Part shown: positions 26,326 to 34,532 of the stretch, piece after piece | Layout: each line of letters starts with the position of its first letter | Position numbering within the stretch: the stretch's first letter is position 1 | Origin: Variovorax sp. HW608 | GTDB lineage: Bacteria > Pseudomonadota > Gammaproteobacteria > Burkholderiales > Burkholderiaceae_C | Length of the DNA stretch: 64,000 nucleotides | Assembly (NCBI RefSeq): GCF_900090195.1 | Contig: NZ_LT607803.1 | Location: forward strand, 1,302,001-1,366,000 | Reading direction: 5' to 3' | Program-made: the position numbers and the translations under genes | Notes under the pieces: generated by a model | Seen by the model: only the letters and a program-made list of their open reading frames with translations | Databases searched by the model: none | Told to the model about the DNA's origin: nothing

Positions 26326-27036
26326 TCAGCGCAGCGACAGATAACGGTTGGAGGCGACCAGAACCGCGACCGAGATGAGCGCGGTCACCAGGACGAGCAG
26401 CAGCGCGGTGTCGTCCTGGCCCGCCTGCACGGCGTCGTAGATCGCCATCGACAGCGTCTGTGTCTTGTGGGCCATGGAGCCGGCCACCATCAGCGAGGCG
26501 CCGAACTCGCCCATGGCCCGGGCAAAGGCCAGCAAGGTGCCCGCGAGGATGCCGGGCCAGGCCAACGGCAGCGTCACACGCACGAAGACCGACCACGGCG
26601 ACTGCCGGAGCGTGCGTGCCGCGGCTTCCAGCGAACGGTCGACACCCGCGAAGGCAGCGCTGGCCGACTTGAGCACCAGCGGCAATGCAACCACGGCGGA
26701 CGCCACCACGGCGCCATGCCAGTTGAAGATGATCGTGTAGTCGAAATACCGGTACAGCCAGCCGCCCAGCGCGCTGCGCCGGCCCGCCAGCAACAGGATC
26801 CCGTAGCCGATCACCGTCGGCGGCAGCACCAGCGGCAGCACCAGGATCGCCTCCACCACCGCGCTGCCCGGGAAGCGCCGGCGCGCGAACACCCAGCCCA
26901 TGGCCAGCCCTGCCGCCAGTGCGAGCAGGGTCGCCACGGCGGCCACCTGCAGGGAGAGCGCCAGGGGCGACCAGTCGGCCTGATGTAGCAAATCCGACAA
27001 GGGTTCCGACATGGGTTGCGACATTTGTTCCGACAT
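26326..27036 (-). CDS. modB: Molybdate ABC transporter permease
   Basis: 236-residue inner-membrane permease with five to six membrane segments and the EAA loop in LEAAARTLRQSPWSVFVRVTLPLA (its RTLRQSPW core near residue 140). FARAMGEFGASLMVAGS is typical of ModB. It is the first gene of the operon, an inverted order compared with modABC. The first 12 codons are repeats of a MS(E/Q)(Q/P) unit with several possible starts. Confidence 0.9.
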   Translation of the reverse strand: MSEQMSQPMSEPLSDLLHQADWSPLALSLQVAAVATLLALAAGLAMGWVFARRRFPGSAVVEAILVLPLVLPPTVIGYGILLLAGRRSALGGWLYRYFDYTIIFNWHGAVVASAVVALPLVLKSASAAFAGVDRSLEAAARTLRQSPWSVFVRVTLPLAWPGILAGTLLAFARAMGEFGASLMVAGSMAHKTQTLSMAIYDAVQAGQDDTALLLVLVTALISVAVLVASNRYLSLR

Positions 27037-27043
27037 TCCTGAC

Positions 27044-27055
27044 GTAGTGACCTAC
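27044..27055 (-). promoter_or_regulatory. Possible ModE operator upstream of modB
   Basis: GTAG-TGAC-CTAC is a short perfect inverted repeat in the leader of modB, within a locally AT-richer stretch (CTATGTAGGTCACTACG on the minus strand). ModE boxes are longer palindromes with TAT half-sites; this matches only partly, so the assignment rests on position. Confidence 0.3.
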
Positions 27056-27068
27056 ATAGCGCCTTGTG

Positions 27069-27084
27069 CGCAACATGCGTGCCC
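27069..27084 (-). promoter_or_regulatory. Sigma54-like promoter of the mod operon
   Basis: Minus strand GGGCAC-GCATG-TTGCG matches TGGCAC-N5-TTGCA with correct GG-N10-GC spacing; only the first and last bases differ. Predicted start about 27058, 22 bp before modB. No TGT-N10-ACA activator site was found close upstream, so activation by NifA is not shown. Confidence 0.5.
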
Positions 27085-27121
27085 GCTCCGGAGCCCCGGA
27101 TCCCGCCTGCGGCGCGGTCGG

Positions 27122-28114
27122 TCAGCCCGCGTGGGCCGCGACCTCGCGCATGAACAGCGCCAGGGCCTCGCGCGCCGGGCCCGGCTCGTGGACGGCCGGC
27201 TTGAGCAGCAGCCGATGCGGCCCGAGCCGATTGCGCAAGCGCTGCAGCTGCGCCGCGCAATGGGCGGGATCGCCGATCACGGCATTGGCCAGGATCGTCT
27301 CTTCGCTGGCGCCGGGCTCGAACATGGGCGGCATGCCCCCCGGCCCGAAATGCACCCCCATCCGGCCCGGGTACTCGCGCACGCCCGCCACGCCGTGCGC
27401 GACGGCCCGGGCGTGGTCCGGCTCGCAGTGGAAGAAGCGCGCGATGGCGAACGGAAAGTTGCCGCGCGCCGCGCGCTCGTCGCCCACCACCGCCGCCACC
27501 GTCCCCAGATCGGCCGAGGGCGTGGCCATCAGGCCGTGGCCCTGCGCGGCCGCCAGGCGCCGCGCGTCGGGACTCAGGCTCGCGAGCCAGACCGGCACCG
27601 GCTGCTGCAGCGGCCGTGGATGGATCGACAGGCCCGCGTGGCGGTAGTGACGGCCGTCGAAGTCGACGACCGGCTCGCTCCACAGTCGCCGGATCAACGC
27701 CAGTGCCTCCAGCATGCGCTGGCGTGCCAGATCACCGGAGTCCAGGCCCGCATGGCGCAGCTGAACCGGAAAGGGCCCGCCGCGGGCGACGCCGAATTCG
27801 ATGCGGCCGCCACTGAGCAGGTCGAGCGTGGCCACATCCTCGGCCACCCGGACCGGATCGTTGAGCGCCAGCAGCGAAGCCCCGGTGCCCAGCCGTATGC
27901 GGGAGGTCCGTGCGGCCACGTAACCCAGCAGCACGGTGAGCGCACTGCCGATCGCGAAGGGGTTGTAGTGATGTTCGGCCACCCACACGTCGTCGAAGCC
28001 CAGCGACTCGGCCGCCACGGCTGTCTCAACCGCGTGTTCGAGCGCGACGCACGCGTCGCCTGTGGGGTCCTCGACGTTGAGGAAGACGCCGTAGCGCTGA
28101 AGGGGATCCGGCAT
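27122..28114 (-). CDS. LLM-class flavin-dependent oxidoreductase
   Basis: 330-residue luciferase-like monooxygenase fold: FDDVWVAEHHYNPFAIGS at about residues 40-57, RIRLGTGASLLALNDPVRVAED, then GRIEFGVARGG are family hallmarks for binding reduced FMN or F420. It follows the DUF2325 gene by 30 bp in the same direction, so it is probably the last gene of the long nifENX operon; its role in nitrogen fixation is unknown. A free-flavin oxidoreductase could consume oxygen, but that is only an idea. Confidence 0.8.
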   Translation of the reverse strand: MPDPLQRYGVFLNVEDPTGDACVALEHAVETAVAAESLGFDDVWVAEHHYNPFAIGSALTVLLGYVAARTSRIRLGTGASLLALNDPVRVAEDVATLDLLSGGRIEFGVARGGPFPVQLRHAGLDSGDLARQRMLEALALIRRLWSEPVVDFDGRHYRHAGLSIHPRPLQQPVPVWLASLSPDARRLAAAQGHGLMATPSADLGTVAAVVGDERAARGNFPFAIARFFHCEPDHARAVAHGVAGVREYPGRMGVHFGPGGMPPMFEPGASEETILANAVIGDPAHCAAQLQRLRNRLGPHRLLLKPAVHEPGPAREALALFMREVAAHAG

Positions 28115-28144
28115 GGCTTGGTTTCCTTTGCGTCGGGACAGGCC

Positions 28145-28693
28145 TCAGTGGCCATGGCGTGGGCATGCGCGCGGCCCCCCGGGTAGCGAGCGCTGCGGCG
28201 CCGGGCCGTGCATCGGCCGCTGCGTCAAGACCCCGGACACGAAGCTGCCGATGCTGGCGGTGCGCAGTGCGCGCCACGGCACGCCGTAGCGCGCACAGAG
28301 GCGCCGCAAGGCGGCCAGCGAGTCGCTGTCGATGAGGTTTAGCGGGCAGAACACCCAGTCGGCCTCCGGCAGCAGGGCCTCGAATCCCACCCGTCGGCCC
28401 TCGCCATGGCGCGGCCTCTCATCGTCGTCGACGAGGCCGGCATGCAGGATGAACCGGCCGCCGGCGGCCTGCACCAGGGTGCGCAGCACGGCGTTGCTGC
28501 CCGGATGGCCGCCGACGTAGACGATGCGCTTGTTGCGCAATGCCGCCAGCCACCCGGCGTCCGCGCGCCCTGCCCCGCCGATCAGCTCCGGCAGAGCCTC
28601 CTCCAGCGATCGAAGCTCCTCGTGCAGCGCGGCGATGTGGGCCTCGGCGCGATCGAGCCGTGCCGCGGCGTCCGCGGACGCGACCGCCTTCAT
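28145..28693 (-). CDS. DUF2325 protein of the nif cluster
   Basis: 182 residues: an N-terminal coiled-coil of about 45 residues (heptad-like LDRAEAHIAALHEELRSLEE) and a C-terminal DUF2325 fold with RIVYVGGHPGSN. The usual second half of the DUF2325 signature (Cys/His-rich, CP-D-C-SHDA) is altered to CPLNLIDSDS, so metal binding may be lost. Such genes recur in nif clusters next to nifQ or globin genes, role unknown. Start overlaps the upstream globin-like stop (ATGA). Confidence 0.7.
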   Translation of the reverse strand: MKAVASADAAARLDRAEAHIAALHEELRSLEEALPELIGGAGRADAGWLAALRNKRIVYVGGHPGSNAVLRTLVQAAGGRFILHAGLVDDDERPRHGEGRRVGFEALLPEADWVFCPLNLIDSDSLAALRRLCARYGVPWRALRTASIGSFVSGVLTQRPMHGPAPQRSLPGGPRACPRHGH

Positions 28694-29319
28694 GCCTGCG
28701 CCCCTTCCGCTGCCGCCCGTCCGCTCGCGGGTCTGGCCGGAAACCAGCTGCGCACGGTGTCGTAGTCGTAGCGGGTCAGCCCGGCATGCCTGGCCTGCGG
28801 CGCGAGCAGATGGACCGACAGGGGCTCGGCCCAGTTCCAGAAGTCGGCGCGCAACGCCGGCGGAAAGCCCGCATCGTCGAAGGCATGCCAGAGTTGCACC
28901 AGCCAGATCTCGCGCCCCTCTTCGTCGAGCAGCAGCGGCAAGCCCGCGCCGGCCTGCAGGCGGCTGTGGCGCTCGCTGTAGCAGAGCGGTCCGCCGCAGG
29001 CCTCGACCACGAAGTCGGCGACGCGCTGGCTCACGCAATCGAAGCAACGGCCTGCGCGCGCGAACAGGCTCGTGCGGCGCAGCCGCTCCATGTGCAGTTG
29101 CATCAATCGCCGCAGACCCTCCTCGTTGCACAGGGCCAGCAGGCGGTGTGCCGGTTGCAGCAATTGCGGCAGGCATGCCGGCGGCAGGAGCGCGTCGCGC
29201 CCGCTCGCCGCATCGGCCAGCGGCCAGTGCAAGGTGAAATAGCAGGCCCGGTTGCACGGCACCCATCGGGCGCGCGCCTGCGAATGACCGGTTGAACGTG
29301 TCGTCGAGTGCATGGGCAT
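28690..29319 (-). CDS. Globin-like protein of the nifENX operon, proximal His apparently missing
   Basis: 209 residues. From about residue 85 the protein follows a truncated/bacterial globin pattern: CVSQRVADFVVEACGGPLCY, SERHSRL, DEEGREIWLVQLWHAF, FWNWAEPLSVHLL. In the family the F-helix reads about RxRHxPFxIDE with the heme-binding His; here the aligned stretch is QAGAGLPLLLDE, so Gly occupies the His site. Several Cys (CFDC, EAC, LCY) are extra. An ATG at 29319 is used; a GTG at 29409 directly after the nifQ stop would add 30 residues. Function unknown; heme binding is in doubt. Confidence 0.6.
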   Translation of the reverse strand: MPMHSTTRSTGHSQARARWVPCNRACYFTLHWPLADAASGRDALLPPACLPQLLQPAHRLLALCNEEGLRRLMQLHMERLRRTSLFARAGRCFDCVSQRVADFVVEACGGPLCYSERHSRLQAGAGLPLLLDEEGREIWLVQLWHAFDDAGFPPALRADFWNWAEPLSVHLLAPQARHAGLTRYDYDTVRSWFPARPASGRAAAEGAQA

Positions 29320-29409
29320 GTCGGGTTTGTCGTGTGCCTTGTTCGTTATGTCGTCGTGTACATCACGATGAACGGCACACTGCAATTGCCATACCCGGCG
29401 CCATGCCAC

Positions 29410-30006
29410 TCAGGCCTGTGCTGCGGCGGGGACGGCCTCCTCGGGCCCGAAGCAGACGCCGTAGTCCGTGCAGACGCCGCAGCTCGGCGCCTTGCAGATG
29501 AACAGCGCCTCGCGTTCGCACAGCTGCTTGTAGAAGAACTTCTTCCACTTCATGTCGTGCGTGTTGCGGGCCGCGAGCGCGGGGAACCAGCGGCCGATCA
29601 ACGCAGTGAGCTCGCGCCGCGAAGGCAGGCACAGGTCCTGCCAAAGATGGTTGTCGCCCAGGCTCGCGCAGGCCAGCGCACAAGCCACGGCCTCGCATTC
29701 TTCCGCGCTGCCGGCCCCGGCGTCGGCATGGTCGCGCAGCAGTGCGCGCAGGTCCTCGATCTCGTCGCTGCGCGGCTCCTGGCGTTCGGCACCCTGCAGT
29801 GCCGCCCAGTCCAGGCCCAGCGCCGCATCGGCGTGCGGAAACCACCGCGCCAGCAGCCGGCGCGTCGCCTCGGCATCGAGCCCCGGCATGGGCAGCGTCC
29901 GCAGGCCGTGGCGCTCGAAGGCCGCGCCCAGCACACCGGCCAGCGCCATCGCCGCGGGATCGCGCGGCCGGGCGGCGAAACGGATCAGGCGCGTGCGGAT
30001 ATCCAC
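29410..30006 (-). CDS. nifQ: NifQ, molybdenum delivery for FeMo-co
   Basis: 198 residues, helical, with the conserved C-terminal Fe-S/Mo motif Cx4Cx2Cx5C (CKAPSCGVCTDYGVC, residues about 171-185) and the preceding MKWKKFFYKQLC. NifQ carries a Mo-Fe-S cluster and donates Mo to NifEN/NifH during cofactor assembly. Follows fdxB by 13 bp in the nifENX operon, fitting with the mod operon a little further along. Confidence 0.93.
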   Translation of the reverse strand: MDIRTRLIRFAARPRDPAAMALAGVLGAAFERHGLRTLPMPGLDAEATRRLLARWFPHADAALGLDWAALQGAERQEPRSDEIEDLRALLRDHADAGAGSAEECEAVACALACASLGDNHLWQDLCLPSRRELTALIGRWFPALAARNTHDMKWKKFFYKQLCEREALFICKAPSCGVCTDYGVCFGPEEAVPAAAQA

Positions 30007-30019
30007 GGCCGGCTCGCTC

Positions 30020-30328
30020 TCACAGCTCGGCGGCCGCGTGGGTGTAGCACTTCTTCGGGCAGATCTTCGCGCAGGCGGTGCAGCCGATGCACAGCTCCTT
30101 GTGCGCGATGGTCATGACCTTCTTCTCATACTCGTCATCCTCGTCGTCTTCGCCTTCGAGGCGGATGTGCTCGCCGTCCTCGCCCAGGCCCACGAGTTCG
30201 AGCACGCCGCGCGGACAGACGCGAAAGCAGCGGCCGCAACCGATGCACTTCTGCTCGTCGAGCGCGGCGACGAAGGTCGGCGTCCATGAAGCGCCGCTGG
30301 GCAGGGTCACGCTGAAGGTGCCGGTCAT
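30020..30328 (-). CDS. fdxB: Nif-specific ferredoxin III (2[4Fe-4S])
   Basis: 102 residues with two cluster motifs: CIGCGRCFRVCPRGVL (about residues 28-43) and CIGCTACAKICPKKC (about 80-94). An acidic insert (EGEDDEDDEYEK) lies between them. The FdxB group always sits in nif operons and is thought to pass electrons for FeMo-co synthesis or to nitrogenase. Spaced 12 bp from the DUF683 gene. Confidence 0.93.
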   Translation of the reverse strand: MTGTFSVTLPSGASWTPTFVAALDEQKCIGCGRCFRVCPRGVLELVGLGEDGEHIRLEGEDDEDDEYEKKVMTIAHKELCIGCTACAKICPKKCYTHAAAEL

Positions 30329-30340
30329 CGCGGGCCCTCG

Positions 30341-30538
30341 TCAGGTCGTCGCTGCCGCGGCCTTGCGCGCTTCCATCAGCGCCGCATGGGCGTCGTGGCA
30401 GCGCTGCGCCACCGAGAGGATCTGCTCCCAGTGGGTCGGCAGCTCCTCCGACAGGTCGTGCAGGTCCATCTTGGCCTGGGTGGCCTGGGCGTTCAGCTTC
30501 TTCAGCCGGGCCTTGAGTTCGTCGGCATCGGTGCTCAT
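30341..30538 (-). CDS. CCE_0567/DUF683 small nif protein
   Basis: 65 residues, predicted two-helix hairpin (DELKARLKKLNAQATQAKMD, then LPTHWEQILSVAQRCHDAHAAL). A homologue has been described as a metal-binding four-helix dimer; HWEQI plus CHDAH could supply metal ligands. Always between the DUF269 gene and fdxB in this type of cluster; role in nitrogenase maturation unproven. Confidence 0.88.
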   Translation of the reverse strand: MSTDADELKARLKKLNAQATQAKMDLHDLSEELPTHWEQILSVAQRCHDAHAALMEARKAAAATT

Positions 30539-30554
30539 GCTCTATCCCTTCCGT

Positions 30555-31049
30555 TCATGCGCCGTACTGGGCGACGGCCGGGTAGTCGCGGATCATCCCG
30601 ATCGCCTCGCCCAGGAACTTGCCGCCGGCCTCGGCCAGCTTGGCCAGCGAGGGAAAGCCGAAGCGGTGCACGTCGCGCAGCTGCTTGTTGACCACCACCA
30701 GCCGGCCGGCGATCAGCACCATGCGGCCGAAGCCCTCGTGGCTCATCTTCATCATGGGCGAGACCATCTGGCCGGTGGCGCGCTCGATCGCGACGGCGAT
30801 GGCGTTGTAGAAGATCTCCAGCCGCCACAGCGTCTCGGGATCGGGGTCGCCCATGATCGGGATGGCGCGGCGCTCCTCCGGCGTCAGGATGTAGGGCTTG
30901 AGCAGCTGCAGGTCGCTCTTGCCGTCCCAGGCCCCGTGGGTGTCCTGCGCGCGCAGTTGCTTGATCAGTTGCTGCACGAACGGCGTGGCCAGGAAGGCCT
31001 CGTCGCCGGCTTCGGCCGCGGGGGCCTCGATGATTGCTTCTTCAGCCAT
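30555..31049 (-). CDS. NifX-associated protein (DUF269)
   Basis: 164 residues. Family features: [38 protein letters not shown] and the closing [13 protein letters not shown]. Conserved partner of NifX in nearly all nifENX operons; precise role unknown, possibly in handling the NifB-co/FeMo-co precursor. Overlaps the 3' end of nifX by 8 bp. Confidence 0.92.
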   Translation of the reverse strand: MAEEAIIEAPAAEAGDEAFLATPFVQQLIKQLRAQDTHGAWDGKSDLQLLKPYILTPEERRAIPIMGDPDPETLWRLEIFYNAIAVAIERATGQMVSPMMKMSHEGFGRMVLIAGRLVVVNKQLRDVHRFGFPSLAKLAEAGGKFLGEAIGMIRDYPAVAQYGA

Positions 31050-31461
31050 GGGAAACCTCTTCGTCCTCGTCTTCGAAATCGAAGGCGCGCTCGCCGTCCT
31101 TGGCCAGCGCCTTGCGCAGCCAGGGCGGCGGCGAGCCCTTGAGCACCTCCTGCAGCTTGTCGAGGATCGCGGCGATCGGCTCGGGCTGCGGCACCTTGAT
31201 GGGATGGATCTTCAGCGCCACCACCCGCGCGGCCCCCGAGCCGCCGATGGCGGCGACGTAGAGGATGGCGCAGTCCTTGATGGCGTCGAGCTTGGGCGCG
31301 AGCTTGTCCTCGTCCCCGTCTTCCTCCAGCTTGCCGCCGAAGTCGAAGCTCTCGACGAATCGATGGCCGAGGGGCGTGACCTCGTAGGTCACGATGCTCT
31401 TGGCCCAGCCGAAGTGCGCATCGACGTGCGTCTTGTCCTGGGTAGCGAATGCGATTTTCAT
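31042..31461 (-). CDS. nifX: NifX, FeMo-co precursor carrier
   Basis: 139 residues of the NifX/NifB-C-terminal/NafY family: [25 protein letters not shown] opening (first 20 residues), then [16 protein letters not shown] and [18 protein letters not shown]. It binds NifB-co and VK-cluster and passes them to NifEN. Acidic C-terminal tail ([10 protein letters not shown]). AGGAGCCCCC precedes the ATG; 25 bp after nifN. Confidence 0.93.
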   Translation of the reverse strand: MKIAFATQDKTHVDAHFGWAKSIVTYEVTPLGHRFVESFDFGGKLEEDGDEDKLAPKLDAIKDCAILYVAAIGGSGAARVVALKIHPIKVPQPEPIAAILDKLQEVLKGSPPPWLRKALAKDGERAFDFEDEDEEVSHG

Positions 31462-31486
31462 GGGGGCTCCTGGTGGGTGACTCGGT

Positions 31487-32890
31487 TCAGGCGCTGGCCG
31501 CCGCCACCGTGGCGACGCCCTCGCCCGCCGGCACGCGGGCGGCATCGGCCGCGGCGGCGCGCCGCGCCTCGGGCGCGAGCGGCCAGTCGCCGGCGTGGTG
31601 ATGCGGGATCTGCTCGATCATCAGGTTGGCGATCTCGAAGATCAGGTTCATCGTGCCGCGGTAGCCGACGTATCGGCGGTGCGCATTGCCCACGCGATCG
31701 AAGACCGGGAAGCCGACGCGAAAGAGCGGCTTGCAAAGGCGCTCGGCCATCTGGCGCCCGTGCGAATGCGTCACCAGCAGGTCGCAATCGCCGGCGGCGT
31801 TCTCCATGTCTTCCAGGTCGCCGATCACCACCTGCTCGGCGGGCAGCAGCGCATGCGAAGGCGACTGCGTGGTGCTGACGCATACGCGCAGTTCGGCGCC
31901 CATCTCGTGCAGCAGGCTGCCCACGGCCAGCAGCAGGTCGGGCTCGGCGCCGATCGCCACCTTGATGCCGCCGGTGTAGAAGTGGCCGTCGAGCATCGCG
32001 TCGAGCAGTTGGCTGCGCTCGCGCCGGTACCTGGCCGGCACCGGCCGGCCGGCGATTTGCGACAGGCGCTGCAGCAGGCGGTCATTGGCTTCGAGGCCGG
32101 TCAGGCGCTCGAACACTTCGAGGGGCGTGCCGGCGATGGACTGCAGGGCCAGCGCCGCCTCGCGCGTCTGTTCGCCGACGCCGATCGTGAAGGCCGAGGC
32201 GCCAGCCGCGCGGATCTGCTCGAGCGTCGTCCCGCCCAGCGTGGTGCCGCGCCAGTCGGGCGCGATGTGGCCGTCGAGCGAGCCGGAGAGGTCCGGCAGC
32301 ACGATGGCCTCGAGCCCGAAGGCCTCGATGATCTCGCGCAGCTCGTCGATGTCGCCCGGCGAGAGATGGCTGCCGGGCAGCAGCGTGACCTGCCCTGCCC
32401 GCACGGGCAAGGGCTTGACCAGCGCCTTCACGATGCCGGTGACGGCATGCTTGTAGCCATCCTCGAAGGCGCCCACGTAGTCCGGTGTCGAGACGTAGAT
32501 GATCTCGGTGTCGTCCAGTTCCGGCTTGCGCTTGCGCACCGTGGCGATGTAGCCGTCGACGTCGTCGCCCTTGGTCTCGGTCAGGCCGGTGGAGCAGATC
32601 GCGATGAGCTTCGGCGCCGCGCGCTTGCGGATGTTGAGCAGCGCGGCCTCGATGTTCTCGTAGCCGCCGAGGATGGTCGTGACCTCGTTCATCGCCGTGG
32701 TCTGCAGCGGGATCGCCTCCTTGAAGTGGCGCACCAGCAGCACCAGGCCGAAGGAGGTGCAGCCCTGCGAGCCGTGCATCACGGGCATGCAGGCATCCAG
32801 CCCCATGAACGCGAAGCTCGCGCCCAGCGGCTGGCTCATCTTGAGCGGATTGACCGCGCAAGCTTTTTTCGATTCGACGACGCTGGCCAT
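31487..32890 (-). CDS. nifN: NifN, beta subunit of the FeMo-co scaffold
   Basis: 467 residues. NifK-like fold: VNPLKMSQPLGASFAFMGLD at the N-terminus, HGSQGCTSFGLVLLVRHFKE (about 41-60) and CSTGLTETKGDDVDGY. With NifE it forms the NifE2N2 scaffold on which NifB-co becomes FeMo-co. An Ala-rich C-terminal tail is extra. Starts 35 bp after nifE. Confidence 0.95.
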   Translation of the reverse strand: MASVVESKKACAVNPLKMSQPLGASFAFMGLDACMPVMHGSQGCTSFGLVLLVRHFKEAIPLQTTAMNEVTTILGGYENIEAALLNIRKRAAPKLIAICSTGLTETKGDDVDGYIATVRKRKPELDDTEIIYVSTPDYVGAFEDGYKHAVTGIVKALVKPLPVRAGQVTLLPGSHLSPGDIDELREIIEAFGLEAIVLPDLSGSLDGHIAPDWRGTTLGGTTLEQIRAAGASAFTIGVGEQTREAALALQSIAGTPLEVFERLTGLEANDRLLQRLSQIAGRPVPARYRRERSQLLDAMLDGHFYTGGIKVAIGAEPDLLLAVGSLLHEMGAELRVCVSTTQSPSHALLPAEQVVIGDLEDMENAAGDCDLLVTHSHGRQMAERLCKPLFRVGFPVFDRVGNAHRRYVGYRGTMNLIFEIANLMIEQIPHHHAGDWPLAPEARRAAAADAARVPAGEGVATVAAASA

Positions 32891-32925
32891 GGCGTGGGTC
32901 CGATGTCCGATGTGCCGCGGCCGCT

Positions 32926-34386
32926 TCAGGCCGCAAGCTCGTCGGCTTCGAGGCCGGGGGCCTTGCGCGGGGCGGGCTGCACCGCGCCCAGCGTCTCGCC
33001 GTCGTCGCCCCAGGGCGCCGGGATGCGTACCTGCTGCCACACCGGATTGAAGAGGGCGCGGTCGATCTCCTGCACCAGCTCCACCATCCCCTCGTAGCCG
33101 CCGTAGGGATGGTGGCGCTCCTGGTTGATGTCGAGCCAGGGCATGCGGGCCTTCAGCGCCACGAACTGCGAACGTCCGCCCGACAGCATGATGTCGGCCT
33201 TGGCGTCGCGCAGCATGTTGTACATCTCGCGCGGCGTCATGTCGTCGATCATGTGGGCGTCGTCGCCCATGATCTCCTTGATCTTTTCCTTGTCTTCGCG
33301 GGTGCTCTTCTTGATGCTGGTGCCGACGATCTCCAGCCCCGCCTCCTGCAGCGCCGCCACCACCGACCACGACTTCACGCCGCCCGTGATGAGCAGCACC
33401 CGCTTGCCGGCGAGGCGCTGCCTGTAATGCGCGATGCGCTTCCAGGCGCGCGCTTCCTCGACCTCGATGAGCCTCTCGGTGCGATCCAGCAGCTCCGCCG
33501 GCGCGCCCTGCTGCACCAGCAGCTTCGAGATCTGCCGCAGCGTGTCGCTCATGTCGCCGATGCCGTAGAAGGAACCCTCGAAGTACGGTATGCCCCAGCG
33601 CTGCTGCATCTTGGTCGCGATGTTGATCATCGACTTCGAGCAGACCATCATGTTGACTTTGGCACGGTGTGCGCTCGCGATCTCGTCGTAGCGGCCGTCG
33701 CCCGAGATGCACGAGAGCACGCGGATGCCCAGCGCGTCGAGCAAGGGCTTGGTCTGCCACAGCTCGCCCGAGAGGTTGTACTCGCCGATGATGTTGATGT
33801 CGCAGGGCGTGGTGTAGGCCGGCTCGCGCGTGCCGATCACGTAGTCGAGGATCGATTCGCCGCCCAGCTTGTTGCCCAGGTTCTTCGGCCCCGCGAAGCC
33901 GGGCGAGTTGACCGGGATCACCGGCTTGCCGAACTTCTCCGACGCGCGCTTGCACACCGCCTCGATGTCGTCGCCGATCAGCGCGGTCACGCAGGTCTGG
34001 TAGACGAACACGGCCGGCGGGTCGTACTTCTCGATGATCTCGCGCACGCTCTTGAAGAGGCGCTTCTCGCCGCCGTAGATGACGTCGAGCTCGTTGATGT
34101 CGGTCGTGAAGCCGGTGCGGTAGAGCGTGGAGCCCGACGACGCCGCATGCCGGTTGTCCCACGAGTTCCCTTCGCAGGCGATCGGCCCGTGCACGAGGTG
34201 CGCCACGTCGACGATCGGTTGCAGCGCGATCTTGGCGCCGTCGAAGGCACAGCCGCCGGCTGCCGCGCCGGGCGAGAGCTGCTTGGTGCAGCCCTTCTTG
34301 CGCTCCTTCTCGCTCTTGCCCTGGTTCTTGTCGCATCCGGGTTCGTCGAACACTTCGGCGATCTTGGCTTTGAGGGAGACGGACAT
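32926..34386 (-). CDS. nifE: NifE, alpha subunit of the FeMo-co scaffold
   Basis: 486 residues. GGCAFDGAKIALQPI, VHGPIACEGNSWDNR and [16 protein letters not shown] match the cluster-binding Cys regions of NifE; the N-terminal CDKNQGKSEKERKKGCTKQ carries two Cys typical of NifE. AAGGAG seven bases before ATG 34386. First gene of the nifENX-nifQ-globin operon, with its own sigma54 promoter 34-49 bp upstream. Confidence 0.95.
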   Translation of the reverse strand: MSVSLKAKIAEVFDEPGCDKNQGKSEKERKKGCTKQLSPGAAAGGCAFDGAKIALQPIVDVAHLVHGPIACEGNSWDNRHAASSGSTLYRTGFTTDINELDVIYGGEKRLFKSVREIIEKYDPPAVFVYQTCVTALIGDDIEAVCKRASEKFGKPVIPVNSPGFAGPKNLGNKLGGESILDYVIGTREPAYTTPCDINIIGEYNLSGELWQTKPLLDALGIRVLSCISGDGRYDEIASAHRAKVNMMVCSKSMINIATKMQQRWGIPYFEGSFYGIGDMSDTLRQISKLLVQQGAPAELLDRTERLIEVEEARAWKRIAHYRQRLAGKRVLLITGGVKSWSVVAALQEAGLEIVGTSIKKSTREDKEKIKEIMGDDAHMIDDMTPREMYNMLRDAKADIMLSGGRSQFVALKARMPWLDINQERHHPYGGYEGMVELVQEIDRALFNPVWQQVRIPAPWGDDGETLGAVQPAPRKAPGLEADELAA

Positions 34387-34419
34387 CGGAGGCTCCTTGC
34401 ACGTGTGGAAGCCTTGCAT

Positions 34420-34435
34420 TGCAGATTCGATGCCA
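34420..34435 (-). promoter_or_regulatory. Sigma54 promoter of the nifENX operon
   Basis: Minus strand TGGCAT-CGAAT-CTGCA: -24 GG and -12 GC are 10 bases apart as required. Start expected about 34409, 23 bp before nifE. I did not find an exact TGT-N10-ACA within about 250 bp upstream, so NifA may act through a degenerate site inside the preceding gene or from a distance. Confidence 0.7.
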
Positions 34436-34532
34436 GCGACAAAGCCCACATTCAGCCCGCGTCCGGGGGCGTTTTTGCAGCCTTTGGATGGATCGGAAGC
34501 ACGGGACTGGCGCGTTTGGAGGGATTGCGACA

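Noticed and set aside
29290..29409. Sigma54 promoter before the globin-like gene
   Set aside because: TGGCA and TTGC fragments occur but GG-N10-GC spacing fails on both strands; the gene is probably served by the nifE promoter.
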